Source: Candidatus Woesearchaeota archaeon (GTDB taxonomy: Archaea; Nanobdellota; Nanobdellia; Woesearchaeales; GW2011-AR4). Taken from it: a DNA stretch of 14,607 bases. This document shows, piece after piece, positions 1-7,475 of this stretch (position 1 is the stretch's first letter; each line of letters opens with the position of its first letter). The translations under genes and the position numbers were made by a program. The notes beneath the pieces are model-generated. The model was given only the letters and a program-made list of their open reading frames with translations. It was not told the origin of the DNA and did not search any database. Location: assembly GCA_030751755.1 (NCBI GenBank), contig JASMFO010000045.1:1-14607 (forward strand). The letters run 5' to 3'.

Positions 1-331
1 CCTTAAAGGCCATTTCAAAGATTTCCCTATAATGCCAGGAGCCTTAATTGTTGAGGGTCTCGGGCAATCTGCAACAATGCTCGTAAGGTATAATATTCCC
101 AATCACGAAGAGAAAGATATTTTGGCATATAAAATAAGGGGCGCAAAATTTTTCAGACCAACATTTCCGGGGCATACCCTGACGTTTGAAGCTAAACTTA
201 CTTTTATGTTCAAAAAAATAGCTTTTGTAAGTGGAAGCGTTTTCAGAAAAGAAAAATTGGTTTCAAAGGTAAATATGGTCTTGGCCATTGTTGACAAAAA
301 ACAATTCAGGGAAAGGTATACCAAAAAATAA
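1..331 (+). CDS. FabZ-like 3-hydroxyacyl dehydratase, hotdog fold (5' end outside window)
   Basis: The open frame runs in from the left edge (first full codon at 2), so the N-terminus is missing; the ATG at 32 is internal. The visible part opens with GHFKDFPIMPGALIVEGLGQ, which matches the FabZ active-site helix: the His of GHF and the Glu of VEG fit the catalytic His/Glu pair of bacterial 3-hydroxyacyl-ACP dehydratases. Downstream, KIRGAKFFRPTFPGHTL matches the conserved FabZ strand with its RPVxPGD-like turn. The family dehydrates 3-hydroxyacyl thioesters to trans-2-enoyl thioesters in fatty-acid elongation. The frame ends 18 bp before a thiolase-like gene on the same strand, suggesting an operon. 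Whether the substrate is carried on ACP or CoA cannot be told. A MaoC-type hydratase is less likely because the GHFxxxPxMPGxLxxE pattern is specific to FabZ/FabA. Confidence 0.85.
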   Translation, partial: LKGHFKDFPIMPGALIVEGLGQSATMLVRYNIPNHEEKDILAYKIRGAKFFRPTFPGHTLTFEAKLTFMFKKIAFVSGSVFRKEKLVSKVNMVLAIVDKKQFRERYTKK

Positions 332-349
332 TTTCAATTCTAATCTAAA

Positions 350-1480
350 ATGCACTACATAAAAGGTGTTGGAATGACGAAGTTTTGGACTCATGTAAAA
401 ACAACGCAGGAGCTTTGCTATGATGCAATAATGGAGGCTTTAGATGATGCAGATATGCCTCTATCAGAAATAGATGAAATCATAATAGCAAAAGGTGATT
501 CTGCAAATGATGGTGAAAGGCAACGGCTATTTCAAGGTGTAATGAGCAGCATACTGCAAGATGAAAATATACCAATAATAAGAGTAACAGCTGCATGCAG
601 CGGTGGTGGTGCAGCACTATGGAACATAATTAACTCGCAAGCCAGAAACTCGTTGGTAGTTGGTGTAGATAAACTTACGTCAGGTCCTACAAAATATATC
701 ACTGATAATTTAATGATGGCCTCAGAAAGAATCTATGAGCAGGCAGAAGGCCTCAGTTTTCCTGTGCAAAATGCCCTCATTGCACAACAGTATATGATAA
801 TATCCGGAGCAACAATCAAAGATTTTGCACTAGTGGCTTTAAAGAACCATGAGAATGCATTTGACAATCCAAAGGCAAGGTTCTACAAAAAGAAAGTTAC
901 TCTTGATATGATAAAGAAATCTCCAGTAGTTGCATCTCCATTAAGGCTGTTTGATTGTAGCATTTCAGTAGATGGAGCTGCTGCAGCCATAATAAGCAAG
1001 GACAAGACAGATATAGAGATTGCTGGCTCCTCGTTATATGTAGACCGGCTTCCTGCTTTTGAATCGGAAGATATGACTTCCTGGCAAGGAACTATACTTG
1101 CTGCAAAATCCGCTTATAATCAAGCAGCCATAACTCCAAAAGATGTTGATTTTGTTGAACTCCATGACGCTTTTACACCTGTAGAGCTGATGGCTTATGA
1201 AGATTTGGGTTTTGCAAAAAAAGGTCAAGGAAAAAAATTAATCAGGAAGGGCATTACAGAAATAAACGGGGCATTGCCGGTAAATACCAGTGGCGGTTTA
1301 AAGGCAAAAGGCCATCCTGTCAGTGCTACTGGGGTTTCTCAGATTTATGAGGTAGTAAAGCAGATGCACGGCCAGGCAGAAAAGAGGCAGCTTGATAAAA
1401 CAAGAGTCGGTCTTGTGCATAATGTAGGTGGAGTTGGAAGCACTGTGACTGTGCATATACTAAGACACATAAGTGGTTAA
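350..1480 (+). CDS. Thiolase-like (SCP2/archaeal acetyl-CoA acetyltransferase type) protein 1
   Basis: A 376-residue protein of normal thiolase-superfamily length. Candidate nucleophile Cys83 lies in TAACSGGGAALW. HDAFTPVELMAYEDLGF (His272), NTSGGLKAKGHP (His322) and HNVGGVGS (His357) are the C-terminal active-site loops. The second active-site Cys of classical degradative thiolases is replaced by the HN-GG pattern, as in SCP-x and archaeal thiolases. The family makes or breaks C-C bonds between acyl-CoAs, for example acetoacetyl-CoA formation. It lies 18 bp after the FabZ-like gene. Its stop is 1 bp before an ATG, or 8 bp inside a GTG start, of the OB/DUF362 gene, so translation may be coupled. 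A close paralog follows at 2957. The context favours acyl-chain building or a mevalonate-type condensation; the actual substrate is unknown. Confidence 0.85.
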   Translation: MHYIKGVGMTKFWTHVKTTQELCYDAIMEALDDADMPLSEIDEIIIAKGDSANDGERQRLFQGVMSSILQDENIPIIRVTAACSGGGAALWNIINSQARNSLVVGVDKLTSGPTKYITDNLMMASERIYEQAEGLSFPVQNALIAQQYMIISGATIKDFALVALKNHENAFDNPKARFYKKKVTLDMIKKSPVVASPLRLFDCSISVDGAAAAIISKDKTDIEIAGSSLYVDRLPAFESEDMTSWQGTILAAKSAYNQAAITPKDVDFVELHDAFTPVELMAYEDLGFAKKGQGKKLIRKGITEINGALPVNTSGGLKAKGHPVSATGVSQIYEVVKQMHGQAEKRQLDKTRVGLVHNVGGVGSTVTVHILRHISG

Positions 1481-2948
1481 GATGATAATAAGATGGGTTT
1501 CTGAAGATGGAAAGAGAAAATGGATTTACCCTATTAAGAGAGACATATACACTAAAGGGAAAATTGTAAAGCAGGTAAGCAAAAAAGCAAAGGTCATAGG
1601 CATAACAAAGGTTAATATTCCATCACCAATGCACCCAATAATACCTTATTACGTTCTGCTTCTGGAAGATGAACATAGCAATAGGATTCCAAAGAAGACG
1701 ATGAGAGAGTATAAAATAGGAGAGGACTATGAAATATCACTTGCTACAACTGATGGTGCAGTAATAATAACAAAAATAAAGTATGATGTTTATGAATATC
1801 TGAAGGAATCTATAGAGTTGCTGCACAACTACGGCATATCGCCTGAAGACAAGATTCTAATAAAGCCGAGTATAATAGAGCCTGCATATCAATACCAGTC
1901 TGTAACAACAAATCCTGAATTGTTAGATGCTTTAATTACATACCTAAAGGAAAAAGGTATCAAAGATATTGTTGTTGCAGAACAAGCAATGCTAGGTAAT
2001 GATACTATGGCCTCTGCGAAGAAATCAGGAATTCTTGATGTCTGCAAAAAGCATGAAATATCTTTTGTTGACTTGGCCAAATCAGAATATATTGAAAAAA
2101 CATATGATAATTTTAATTTTAGGATTGCAAGAGAAATTCTTGAAAGGAAAGTAATAAACCTGCCTGTAATGAAAACAAATTCGCAGATAGTGATTTCTGG
2201 AGCAATGGAAAATATGCTAAGGATAGTTGATGAAGAGACACAAAAAAAGATGTTTAAGAACGACATAGAAAAAACACTGCCAAAATTGATTAAGGTTGTG
2301 CCCGAATTCTTAAGTATAGGAGATGCAACAATAGGTTTGCAAGCTCAAGGTCCTACTTTGTTAGGGGAACCTGCATTTTTGAATATGCTGTTCTTAAGCA
2401 AGGATCCTGTGGCTTTGGATGCTGTTTTTACTGAAGCTAGCATGCTTAAAAAACCACATTACCTTAAGATAGCGGATGTGCTAGGAGTAGGAAATTGTGA
2501 CACAGAAAAGATAGAGGTTATTGGAGACGAACTGGAAGCAATAAAATGTCCTTTAAAAGCCGCTGAAAATAATGCCTCTGCACATACTAATATGAAGCTT
2601 ATTGATGGCAAAGCAAATCCTTACATTTTCAATATAGCGTTAAAGATGACAGCAAAACTTGTAGGACTATTAGGAGAAGAAGTTAACTTAGTTATAGGAT
2701 CATTTATAACAAAAGAGATGCTGCAGAAAAAAAGCAGGCTAGTAGCATATGGAAAAGATGCTATAGAGCAGATGGAAAAACTTGGGGTAAAGGCGATAGC
2801 AGAGATTCCTGAAGAGATGGGTGACATAGAAAAGGTAATTCTGTTGAAAAGTATTTTGCAAAACCCCAATAAAGAGAACATTACCGTAGCAGATAATCTA
2901 AAGTCGAAAATAATTGGCTTGGGAATGAAGGTGCGGAAGAAGTTCTAG
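1473..2948 (+). CDS. DUF35-like OB-fold domain fused to DUF362
   Basis: About 490 residues, starting at GTG 1473 (overlapping the thiolase stop) or, equally plausibly, at ATG 1482. Residues ~30-95 resemble the acyl-CoA-associated OB fold of DUF35: a KVIGITKVNIPSP strand, then PYYVLLLED and YKIGEDYEI. The usual N-terminal zinc-ribbon cysteines are absent. Residues ~110-365 look like DUF362: VTTNPELLDAL, VINLPVMKTNSQ with a following GAMENML (compare the family's LPKxKTH...GALKN), GDATIGLQAQGP and DPVALDAV. The last ~120 residues form an alpha/beta tail without a cysteine cluster. DUF362 has no settled biochemical role. In archaea a stand-alone DUF35 protein binds thiolase and HMG-CoA synthase and carries CoA. 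Being flanked by two thiolase paralogs, this fusion may serve them in the same way (inference). The OB assignment is by eye and less certain than the DUF362 one. Confidence 0.72.
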   Translation: MVKMIIRWVSEDGKRKWIYPIKRDIYTKGKIVKQVSKKAKVIGITKVNIPSPMHPIIPYYVLLLEDEHSNRIPKKTMREYKIGEDYEISLATTDGAVIITKIKYDVYEYLKESIELLHNYGISPEDKILIKPSIIEPAYQYQSVTTNPELLDALITYLKEKGIKDIVVAEQAMLGNDTMASAKKSGILDVCKKHEISFVDLAKSEYIEKTYDNFNFRIAREILERKVINLPVMKTNSQIVISGAMENMLRIVDEETQKKMFKNDIEKTLPKLIKVVPEFLSIGDATIGLQAQGPTLLGEPAFLNMLFLSKDPVALDAVFTEASMLKKPHYLKIADVLGVGNCDTEKIEVIGDELEAIKCPLKAAENNASAHTNMKLIDGKANPYIFNIALKMTAKLVGLLGEEVNLVIGSFITKEMLQKKSRLVAYGKDAIEQMEKLGVKAIAEIPEEMGDIEKVILLKSILQNPNKENITVADNLKSKIIGLGMKVRKKF

Positions 2949-2956
2949 TTATCAAA

Positions 2957-4093
2957 ATGGTATATATAAAAGGCACTGGTATGTCAAAGTTTGATGTAAG
3001 CCAAGATTGGTCTTATGAAAGAATTTATGATTGTGTTAATGAGGCTCTTGATTCTGGGAATGTGTCATTAGAAGATATAGATGCTGTATTTATTTCAAGT
3101 AGTGAGGCAGAGTCTAATGGAGAAAGGCAGAAACATACAGCTCCCATGATAAGCAGCATGCTTAAGAAAAAAATTCCTATGTTGACAGTACCAGCAGGAT
3201 GTTGTGGTGGGGGTGCAGCTTTATGGGATGCTGTAAGTTTTCAAAAAGTAAATAATGCAAGAAATGTTTTGGTTATAGGCTTTGAAAAATTAGTTGCAAA
3301 CATATCAGAAAAGGCTACAGATGAAATGCTAAGGGGTGGAGAACGAATCTATGAGCAGGCAGAGGGCCTGATATTTCCTGCGCAGAATGCCCTGGTTGCA
3401 CAACAATATATGATGAAATATGATGCAACATCTGACGACCTTGCACTGGTGGCCTTAAAGAACCACGAGAATGCATTTGACAATCCAAAGGCGAGGTTCT
3501 ACAAAAAGAAAATTACTTTAGAAATGATAAAAAAATCTCCGGTAGTTGCATCTCCATTAAGGCTGTTTGATTGTAGTATACCCTGTAATGGGGCTGCTGC
3601 AGCTATAATAAGCAAGGATAAAACAGATATAGAGATTGCTGGCTCTGCATTAAGCACAAGCAAGTTGTCAAGCTTTGAAAGAGAAAACATAACCTCATGG
3701 AACTCCACAATTAATGCTGCAAAAACAGCTTATGAGCAAGCAGGGATAACAGCTAAGAATATTGATATTGCAGAGGTGCACGATGCTTTTACACCTGTAG
3801 AGCTTATATCTTATGAGGATCTTGGATTTTGCTGCAAGGGAGAAGGAGCCAGGCTAATAAGAGAGGGAACAGTAAACATTAACGGAGCTTTTCCAACAAA
3901 CACAAGCGGAGGCTTAAAGGCAAAAGGCCATCCTATAAGCGCTACAGGGGTTTCTCAGATTTATGAGCTTGTTCTGCAGTTAAGGAACCAGGCAGGGAAA
4001 AGGCAAGTTGACAATATAGAATATGCTCTTGCGCATAATATTGGTGGGGCAGGATGTGTAACAACAGTCCATATCTTAAGAAAATCACAATAG
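2957..4093 (+). CDS. Thiolase-like protein 2, paralog of the gene at 350
   Basis: A 378-residue paralog of the protein encoded at 350. It has the same layout: candidate nucleophile Cys82 in PAGCCGGGAALW (a second Cys, 83, sits where paralog 1 has Ser84), HDAFTPVELISYEDLGF (His275), NTSGGLKAKGHP (His325) and HNIGGAGC (His360). It begins 8 bp after the OB/DUF362 stop and ends the operon. The N-terminal ~120 residues differ clearly from paralog 1, whereas the central part (from ERIYEQAEGL to DIEIAGS) is nearly the same down to the DNA. The first half of a thiolase builds the nucleophile loop and part of the substrate pocket, so the two copies could differ in acyl preference or form a heteromer (inference). 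Catalytic residues appear intact in both, so neither looks like a pseudogene. Confidence 0.85.
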   Translation: MVYIKGTGMSKFDVSQDWSYERIYDCVNEALDSGNVSLEDIDAVFISSSEAESNGERQKHTAPMISSMLKKKIPMLTVPAGCCGGGAALWDAVSFQKVNNARNVLVIGFEKLVANISEKATDEMLRGGERIYEQAEGLIFPAQNALVAQQYMMKYDATSDDLALVALKNHENAFDNPKARFYKKKITLEMIKKSPVVASPLRLFDCSIPCNGAAAAIISKDKTDIEIAGSALSTSKLSSFERENITSWNSTINAAKTAYEQAGITAKNIDIAEVHDAFTPVELISYEDLGFCCKGEGARLIREGTVNINGAFPTNTSGGLKAKGHPISATGVSQIYELVLQLRNQAGKRQVDNIEYALAHNIGGAGCVTTVHILRKSQ

Positions 4094-4142
4094 CAGAGCT
4101 GTAACTTCAGATTTGATGCTACTACATCCTGCAATTTAATTA

Positions 4143-5543
4143 TTATTTGGGATTAAGTATGTGTATGGCTTTCCCCATTGTTGCTTCTGCAGCTTCCATT
4201 AAACTTTCGCTTAATGTTGGGTGGGGGTGTATTGTTAGGGCCACATCATCCAATGTCGCTCCCATTTTTATCGCTAAAGATGCCTCGCTTGTAAGGTCGG
4301 ATGCATCGCTTCCAATAATTTGAACCCCGATTATTTTACTATTTTTTTCATTAGCAATTACTTTTACAAATCCCTCTGTTTCATTTTTTGTCATTGCTCT
4401 GCTTGACAAACTAAAAGGGAATTTCCCCATTTTTGTTTTTATTCCCTTATTTTTTGCTTCCCGTTCATTTAACCCCACAATAGCTATCTCCGGGTCAGTA
4501 AATATAACTGCAGGCACAACTACATTTTCATACTTGTCTTTATTTCCTGCAATTGCTTCTGCAACAAATTTTCCTTGACTAGAGGCTTTATGAGCCAGCA
4601 TAGGCCCTATAGAAACATCGCCTATGGCACATATATTTCCATCATCTGTCTTTAAATTTTTATCAACTTCAATAAATCCCTTTTTATCTAGTTTTACTTT
4701 TGTATTTTCAAGCCCTAAATTTTTTGTATTTGGGTAGCGTCCTACTGCAACTAAAACCTTGCTTGCATCTAATAGAACTTTGCCTTTTTCTTTTGAATTT
4801 ATTACAACTTTATTGTTTTCAATTTTATCAGCTTTTGCGTTGACATAAACATCCACATTGAGTCTCTCAAGATTTTTTTGTAGAATACTGACAACGCTTT
4901 TATCGAATCCTGGTAAAATTTGTTCTGTCATTTCTACAATACAAACTTTGCTTCCAAGCCTTGCATAGACTGTTCCAAGCTCAAGGCCAATATAGCCTCC
5001 TCCAATAACAACAAGATTCTTTGGAATTTCTTTCAGACACAAAGCCTCTCGTGAACTTATAATTTTATTGCCGTCAAACTTAAAGCTTGGCAGCTCAACT
5101 GGTTTTGAACCTGACGCAATCACTGCATTCTCAAAATCAATATAAGAAATATCCTTGCCATTAGTTATTTTTAATCTATTGGAGTTTTCAAAAAATGCTG
5201 TCCCTTTTACGACAGTTACATTATTTTTTTTGCATAAAAACTCAATGCCTTGGTTAAGCTTTGATACTATGCCATCTTTCCACTCCTGCATTTTCTTGAA
5301 ATCTATTGTAATTTTATCAACTTTAATCCCCATCTTAGAGGTATTTTTTATTTTGTCAAAAGATTCAGATGCAGAAATGAGGGCTTTTGAGGGTATGCAG
5401 CCATAATTAAGGCATATCCCACCCAATTTATCTTCATCAACCAAAACTACTTTTTTGTTCAACTGGCCCAGCCTTATAGCAGCTACATAGCCTCCAGGAC
5501 CAGCTCCTACTACAACAGATTCTGCTTTCATATTGCCATTCAT
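4143..5543 (-). CDS. lpdA: Dihydrolipoamide dehydrogenase (E3)
   Basis: A full-length, 466-residue FAD disulfide oxidoreductase. It has the FAD motif GAGPGGYVAA (13-22), the redox disulfide GGICLNYGCIPSK (Cys44/Cys49), the NAD motif VVIGGGYIGLELG (~178-190), an AIGDV FAD-contact motif, and the C-terminal dyad HPHPTLSE (His441/Glu446) that separates lipoamide dehydrogenases from mercuric or CoA-disulfide reductases. It reoxidises dihydrolipoamide on E2 or H-protein and passes electrons to NAD+. The start is ATG 5543 or the in-frame ATG 5531, four codons later; neither has a clear Shine-Dalgarno. No E1, E2, lipoyl protein or glycine-cleavage gene is in the window, so the partner complex is elsewhere. 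It converges on the thiolase operon with 49 bp between stops and diverges from the methyltransferase gene. Confidence 0.93.
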   Translation of the reverse strand: MNGNMKAESVVVGAGPGGYVAAIRLGQLNKKVVLVDEDKLGGICLNYGCIPSKALISASESFDKIKNTSKMGIKVDKITIDFKKMQEWKDGIVSKLNQGIEFLCKKNNVTVVKGTAFFENSNRLKITNGKDISYIDFENAVIASGSKPVELPSFKFDGNKIISSREALCLKEIPKNLVVIGGGYIGLELGTVYARLGSKVCIVEMTEQILPGFDKSVVSILQKNLERLNVDVYVNAKADKIENNKVVINSKEKGKVLLDASKVLVAVGRYPNTKNLGLENTKVKLDKKGFIEVDKNLKTDDGNICAIGDVSIGPMLAHKASSQGKFVAEAIAGNKDKYENVVVPAVIFTDPEIAIVGLNEREAKNKGIKTKMGKFPFSLSSRAMTKNETEGFVKVIANEKNSKIIGVQIIGSDASDLTSEASLAIKMGATLDDVALTIHPHPTLSESLMEAAEATMGKAIHILNPK

Positions 5544-5587
5544 CTTGTCTTCTTTAGTAGCTATGTATTATTAATAAATCTAACGCT

Positions 5588-5618
5588 TTATTTATATAAA
5601 AAGGGAAAATTTAAAAAG
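5588..5618. promoter_or_regulatory. Divergent promoter region with TATA boxes
   Basis: The 97 bp between the divergent lpdA and methyltransferase genes hold two AT-rich boxes. TTTAAAAAG at 5610-5618 is centred about 27 nt before the methyltransferase ATG (5641), the spacing expected of a leaderless archaeal transcript. TTTATATAAA at 5589-5598 is near-symmetric and could serve lpdA on the minus strand, with about 45 nt from box to ATG. Assignment is by spacing only. Confidence 0.5.
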
Positions 5619-5640
5619 TTATCATTATGACCTTAATTAA

Positions 5641-6618
5641 ATGGTGGTTGGTATAACTATACAAAAACTAAACTCATGGAAGCCTGATAGGCCTGCTTCA
5701 AGAGGTGCGATTGCTTTCCATGATGCTGTTGTTGATGCTTCTTGGCTGCATGATTGTGTAGATCAATTAATAAAGTATATTGATCCAAAAATTAAAGAAA
5801 ATGACATTGTTGTTGATTTCGGTGCTGGAACTGGAACATCGTCTGTTAGGATTCTTAAGAAATTTAAGAATAAAATTACTCTATGGCTTGTCGATAATTC
5901 TCCTGCGTGGCTTGGTAAAGCATACGAATATCTACACTCCAGACCAAATGTAAATTTTTTTGTATTAGAAAAGAAGAATAGACATTACTCAACCTTATCT
6001 GAAACTGTTGGCAAAGAATCTGTTAATCAAGTTTTATCCTCAAACGTTGTCCATCTAATCCCAAACCTTAAAGATACTTTTAAAGGTATTTTTGATTCTT
6101 TAAAGTCAAAGGGGTCTTTTATGTTTAATAGCGGGAATATTGAAAGAAAAGACAAGCCAAAAGGTGCCTTGATGCTTGATTCTACTGTTTATAGAGTGCA
6201 TGATATTGCAATTGATTTAATTAGGAAACTGCCGCAGTTCAAAGAGTACAGAAAAGGGCTTGATGAAAGGGTAAAAGCTTTCTTACCTCAGAGAAAGTTT
6301 ATTTTTCCATATCCTAGAGACATCAAAGAATATGCCAATGCTCTTAAAGTTGCTGGATTCAAACAAGTAAAAATATATTATTCATGCTTCAAAGTAAAAT
6401 ATTCTGACTATCTCGGCTTTTTGAGAGTTAAAAGGTTACAAGCAGGTATGCTGCCCGAAGTTGGAGGTACAGAACCAACCCCAAAGGAAATCCAAGACAG
6501 AGACGAACTGATAACCAAGGCATCATTCCAGCTTTTTGGCGAACTTAGGGACAATAATCCTCTTGCAGACGATAAATCTTGGCAATGTGAATGGGCTTAT
6601 GTTGTGGGCATCAAATGA
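5641..6618 (+). CDS. Class I SAM-dependent methyltransferase
   Basis: A 325-residue protein with a Rossmann methyltransferase core: motif I VVDFGAGTGT (57-66), the ribose-binding acidic residue in LWLVDNSPAW (Asp85), and a motif IV-like segment SSNVVHLIPNLKDTF followed by a LKSKGSFMFNSGN strand, as in small-molecule methyltransferases. Residues 1-50 form a helical cap containing RPASRGAIAFHDAVVDASW. The C-terminal ~120 residues are an extra domain, probably for substrate recognition. The target is unknown; quinone, tetrapyrrole and natural-product methyltransferases share this core. The start has no Shine-Dalgarno and lies ~27 nt after a TATA box, so it is likely leaderless. The FabG gene follows 13 bp after the stop, so the two are probably cotranscribed. 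Confidence 0.8.
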   Translation: MVVGITIQKLNSWKPDRPASRGAIAFHDAVVDASWLHDCVDQLIKYIDPKIKENDIVVDFGAGTGTSSVRILKKFKNKITLWLVDNSPAWLGKAYEYLHSRPNVNFFVLEKKNRHYSTLSETVGKESVNQVLSSNVVHLIPNLKDTFKGIFDSLKSKGSFMFNSGNIERKDKPKGALMLDSTVYRVHDIAIDLIRKLPQFKEYRKGLDERVKAFLPQRKFIFPYPRDIKEYANALKVAGFKQVKIYYSCFKVKYSDYLGFLRVKRLQAGMLPEVGGTEPTPKEIQDRDELITKASFQLFGELRDNNPLADDKSWQCEWAYVVGIK

Positions 6619-6631
6619 ACTTTCATTAAAA

Positions 6632-7366
6632 ATGCTAAAAAATAAAACTGCTTTGATTACAGGAGCTTCTAGCGGTATTGGAGAACAAATAGCTATAGAA
6701 TTTGCTAAAAATAATGCAAATGTCATTATCAATTATTATAATAATCTGAAAGAAGCCCAAAAGGTTGTTGATAAGGTAAAAAAATATGGTGTTGAGAGTA
6801 TTGCTGCAAAGGCTGATGTATCTAATTTTGGTGAAGTAAAGCAAATGGCTGATGTGATACAAAAAAAATTCGGAAAAATTCATATTCTTGTCAACAATGC
6901 AGGAATTGTCAAAGATAGAACCTTAAAAAATATGACTGTGGATGAATGGCATGCTGTCATAAACACCAACCTCAACAGTGTTTTTTATGTAACTAAGGCT
7001 ATGCTGTCATTAATGCATGAAGGTGGAAGAATAATAAGTATATCCTCAATTGTCGGTCAATATGGGAATTTTGGACAATGTAATTATGCGGCTTCTAAAG
7101 CAGGAATAATAGGTTTTACAAAGTCTTTGGCAAAGGAGCTTGGCAAAAAAAAGATAACTGTAAATGCTGTTGCCCCCGGCTTTGTAAAAACCAATATAAC
7201 AAAAAACATACCTTTTGTTAGAAAAAAGATAATAAATTATATGACTCCATTGAAAGAAGAGGCTGAGCCAGAGGACATAGCTAATGTTATTGTTTTCCTG
7301 GCATCAGACAAAGCAAGGTACATAACAGGCGCTGTGATAAATGTTGATGGCGGATTGGCGTTTTAA
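6632..7366 (+). CDS. fabG: 3-oxoacyl reductase, FabG-type short-chain dehydrogenase
   Basis: Starting at ATG 6632 the protein has 244 residues, the usual FabG length. It has the cofactor motif TGASSGIG (10-17), NNAG in HILVNNAGIVKD, the catalytic triad Ser139-Tyr152-Lys156 (ISSIVG ... NYAASKAG), PGFVKTNI, and the terminal GAVINVDGGLAF typical of FabG. In that family the enzyme reduces 3-ketoacyl thioesters to 3-hydroxyacyl thioesters with NADPH. Longer in-frame starts (from 6536) would run into the methyltransferase and add unrelated residues, so they are not used. It follows the methyltransferase by 13 bp. With the FabZ-like dehydratase and the thiolases it could form part of an acyl elongation cycle. 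SDR enzymes vary in substrate, so the ketoacyl assignment rests on overall FabG resemblance plus context. Confidence 0.87.
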   Translation: MLKNKTALITGASSGIGEQIAIEFAKNNANVIINYYNNLKEAQKVVDKVKKYGVESIAAKADVSNFGEVKQMADVIQKKFGKIHILVNNAGIVKDRTLKNMTVDEWHAVINTNLNSVFYVTKAMLSLMHEGGRIISISSIVGQYGNFGQCNYAASKAGIIGFTKSLAKELGKKKITVNAVAPGFVKTNITKNIPFVRKKIINYMTPLKEEAEPEDIANVIVFLASDKARYITGAVINVDGGLAF

Positions 7367-7389
7367 AATTAACTTAAAAAACCATTAGA

Positions 7390-7467
7390 TTTATATAGAA
7401 CTTCTCCATTCTCAAGCTTGGGTTTTTCTTAAGATTTTCTTAAGAAGCTTAACAAAATATGGGGGAG
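7390..7467 (+). promoter_or_regulatory. Promoter, leader hairpin and Shine-Dalgarno of the TRAM gene
   Basis: TTTATATA at 7390-7397 predicts a start near 7420 and a ~55-nt leader. Within it TTCTTAAG (7426-7433) and CTTAAGAA (7439-7446) form a perfect 8-bp stem with a 5-nt loop. Outer AAGCTT copies at 7414-7419 and 7445-7450 could make an alternative, bulged pairing. GGGGGAG at 7461-7467 lies 8 nt before the ATG as a purine-rich ribosome site, unlike the leaderless genes nearby. The T-rich stretch could instead help terminate the fabG transcript. Confidence 0.5.
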
Positions 7468-7475
7468 AAATAAAT

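Noticed and set aside
32..331. Reading the FabZ-like gene as a complete 99-residue protein from ATG 32
   Set aside because: The frame is open to the left edge and residues before that ATG (GHFKDFPI) are part of the active-site motif, including the catalytic His.
6536..6631. N-terminal extension of FabG into the methyltransferase
   Set aside because: The extra residues do not match FabG; ATG 6632 sits right before the first beta strand and the TGASSGIG motif.
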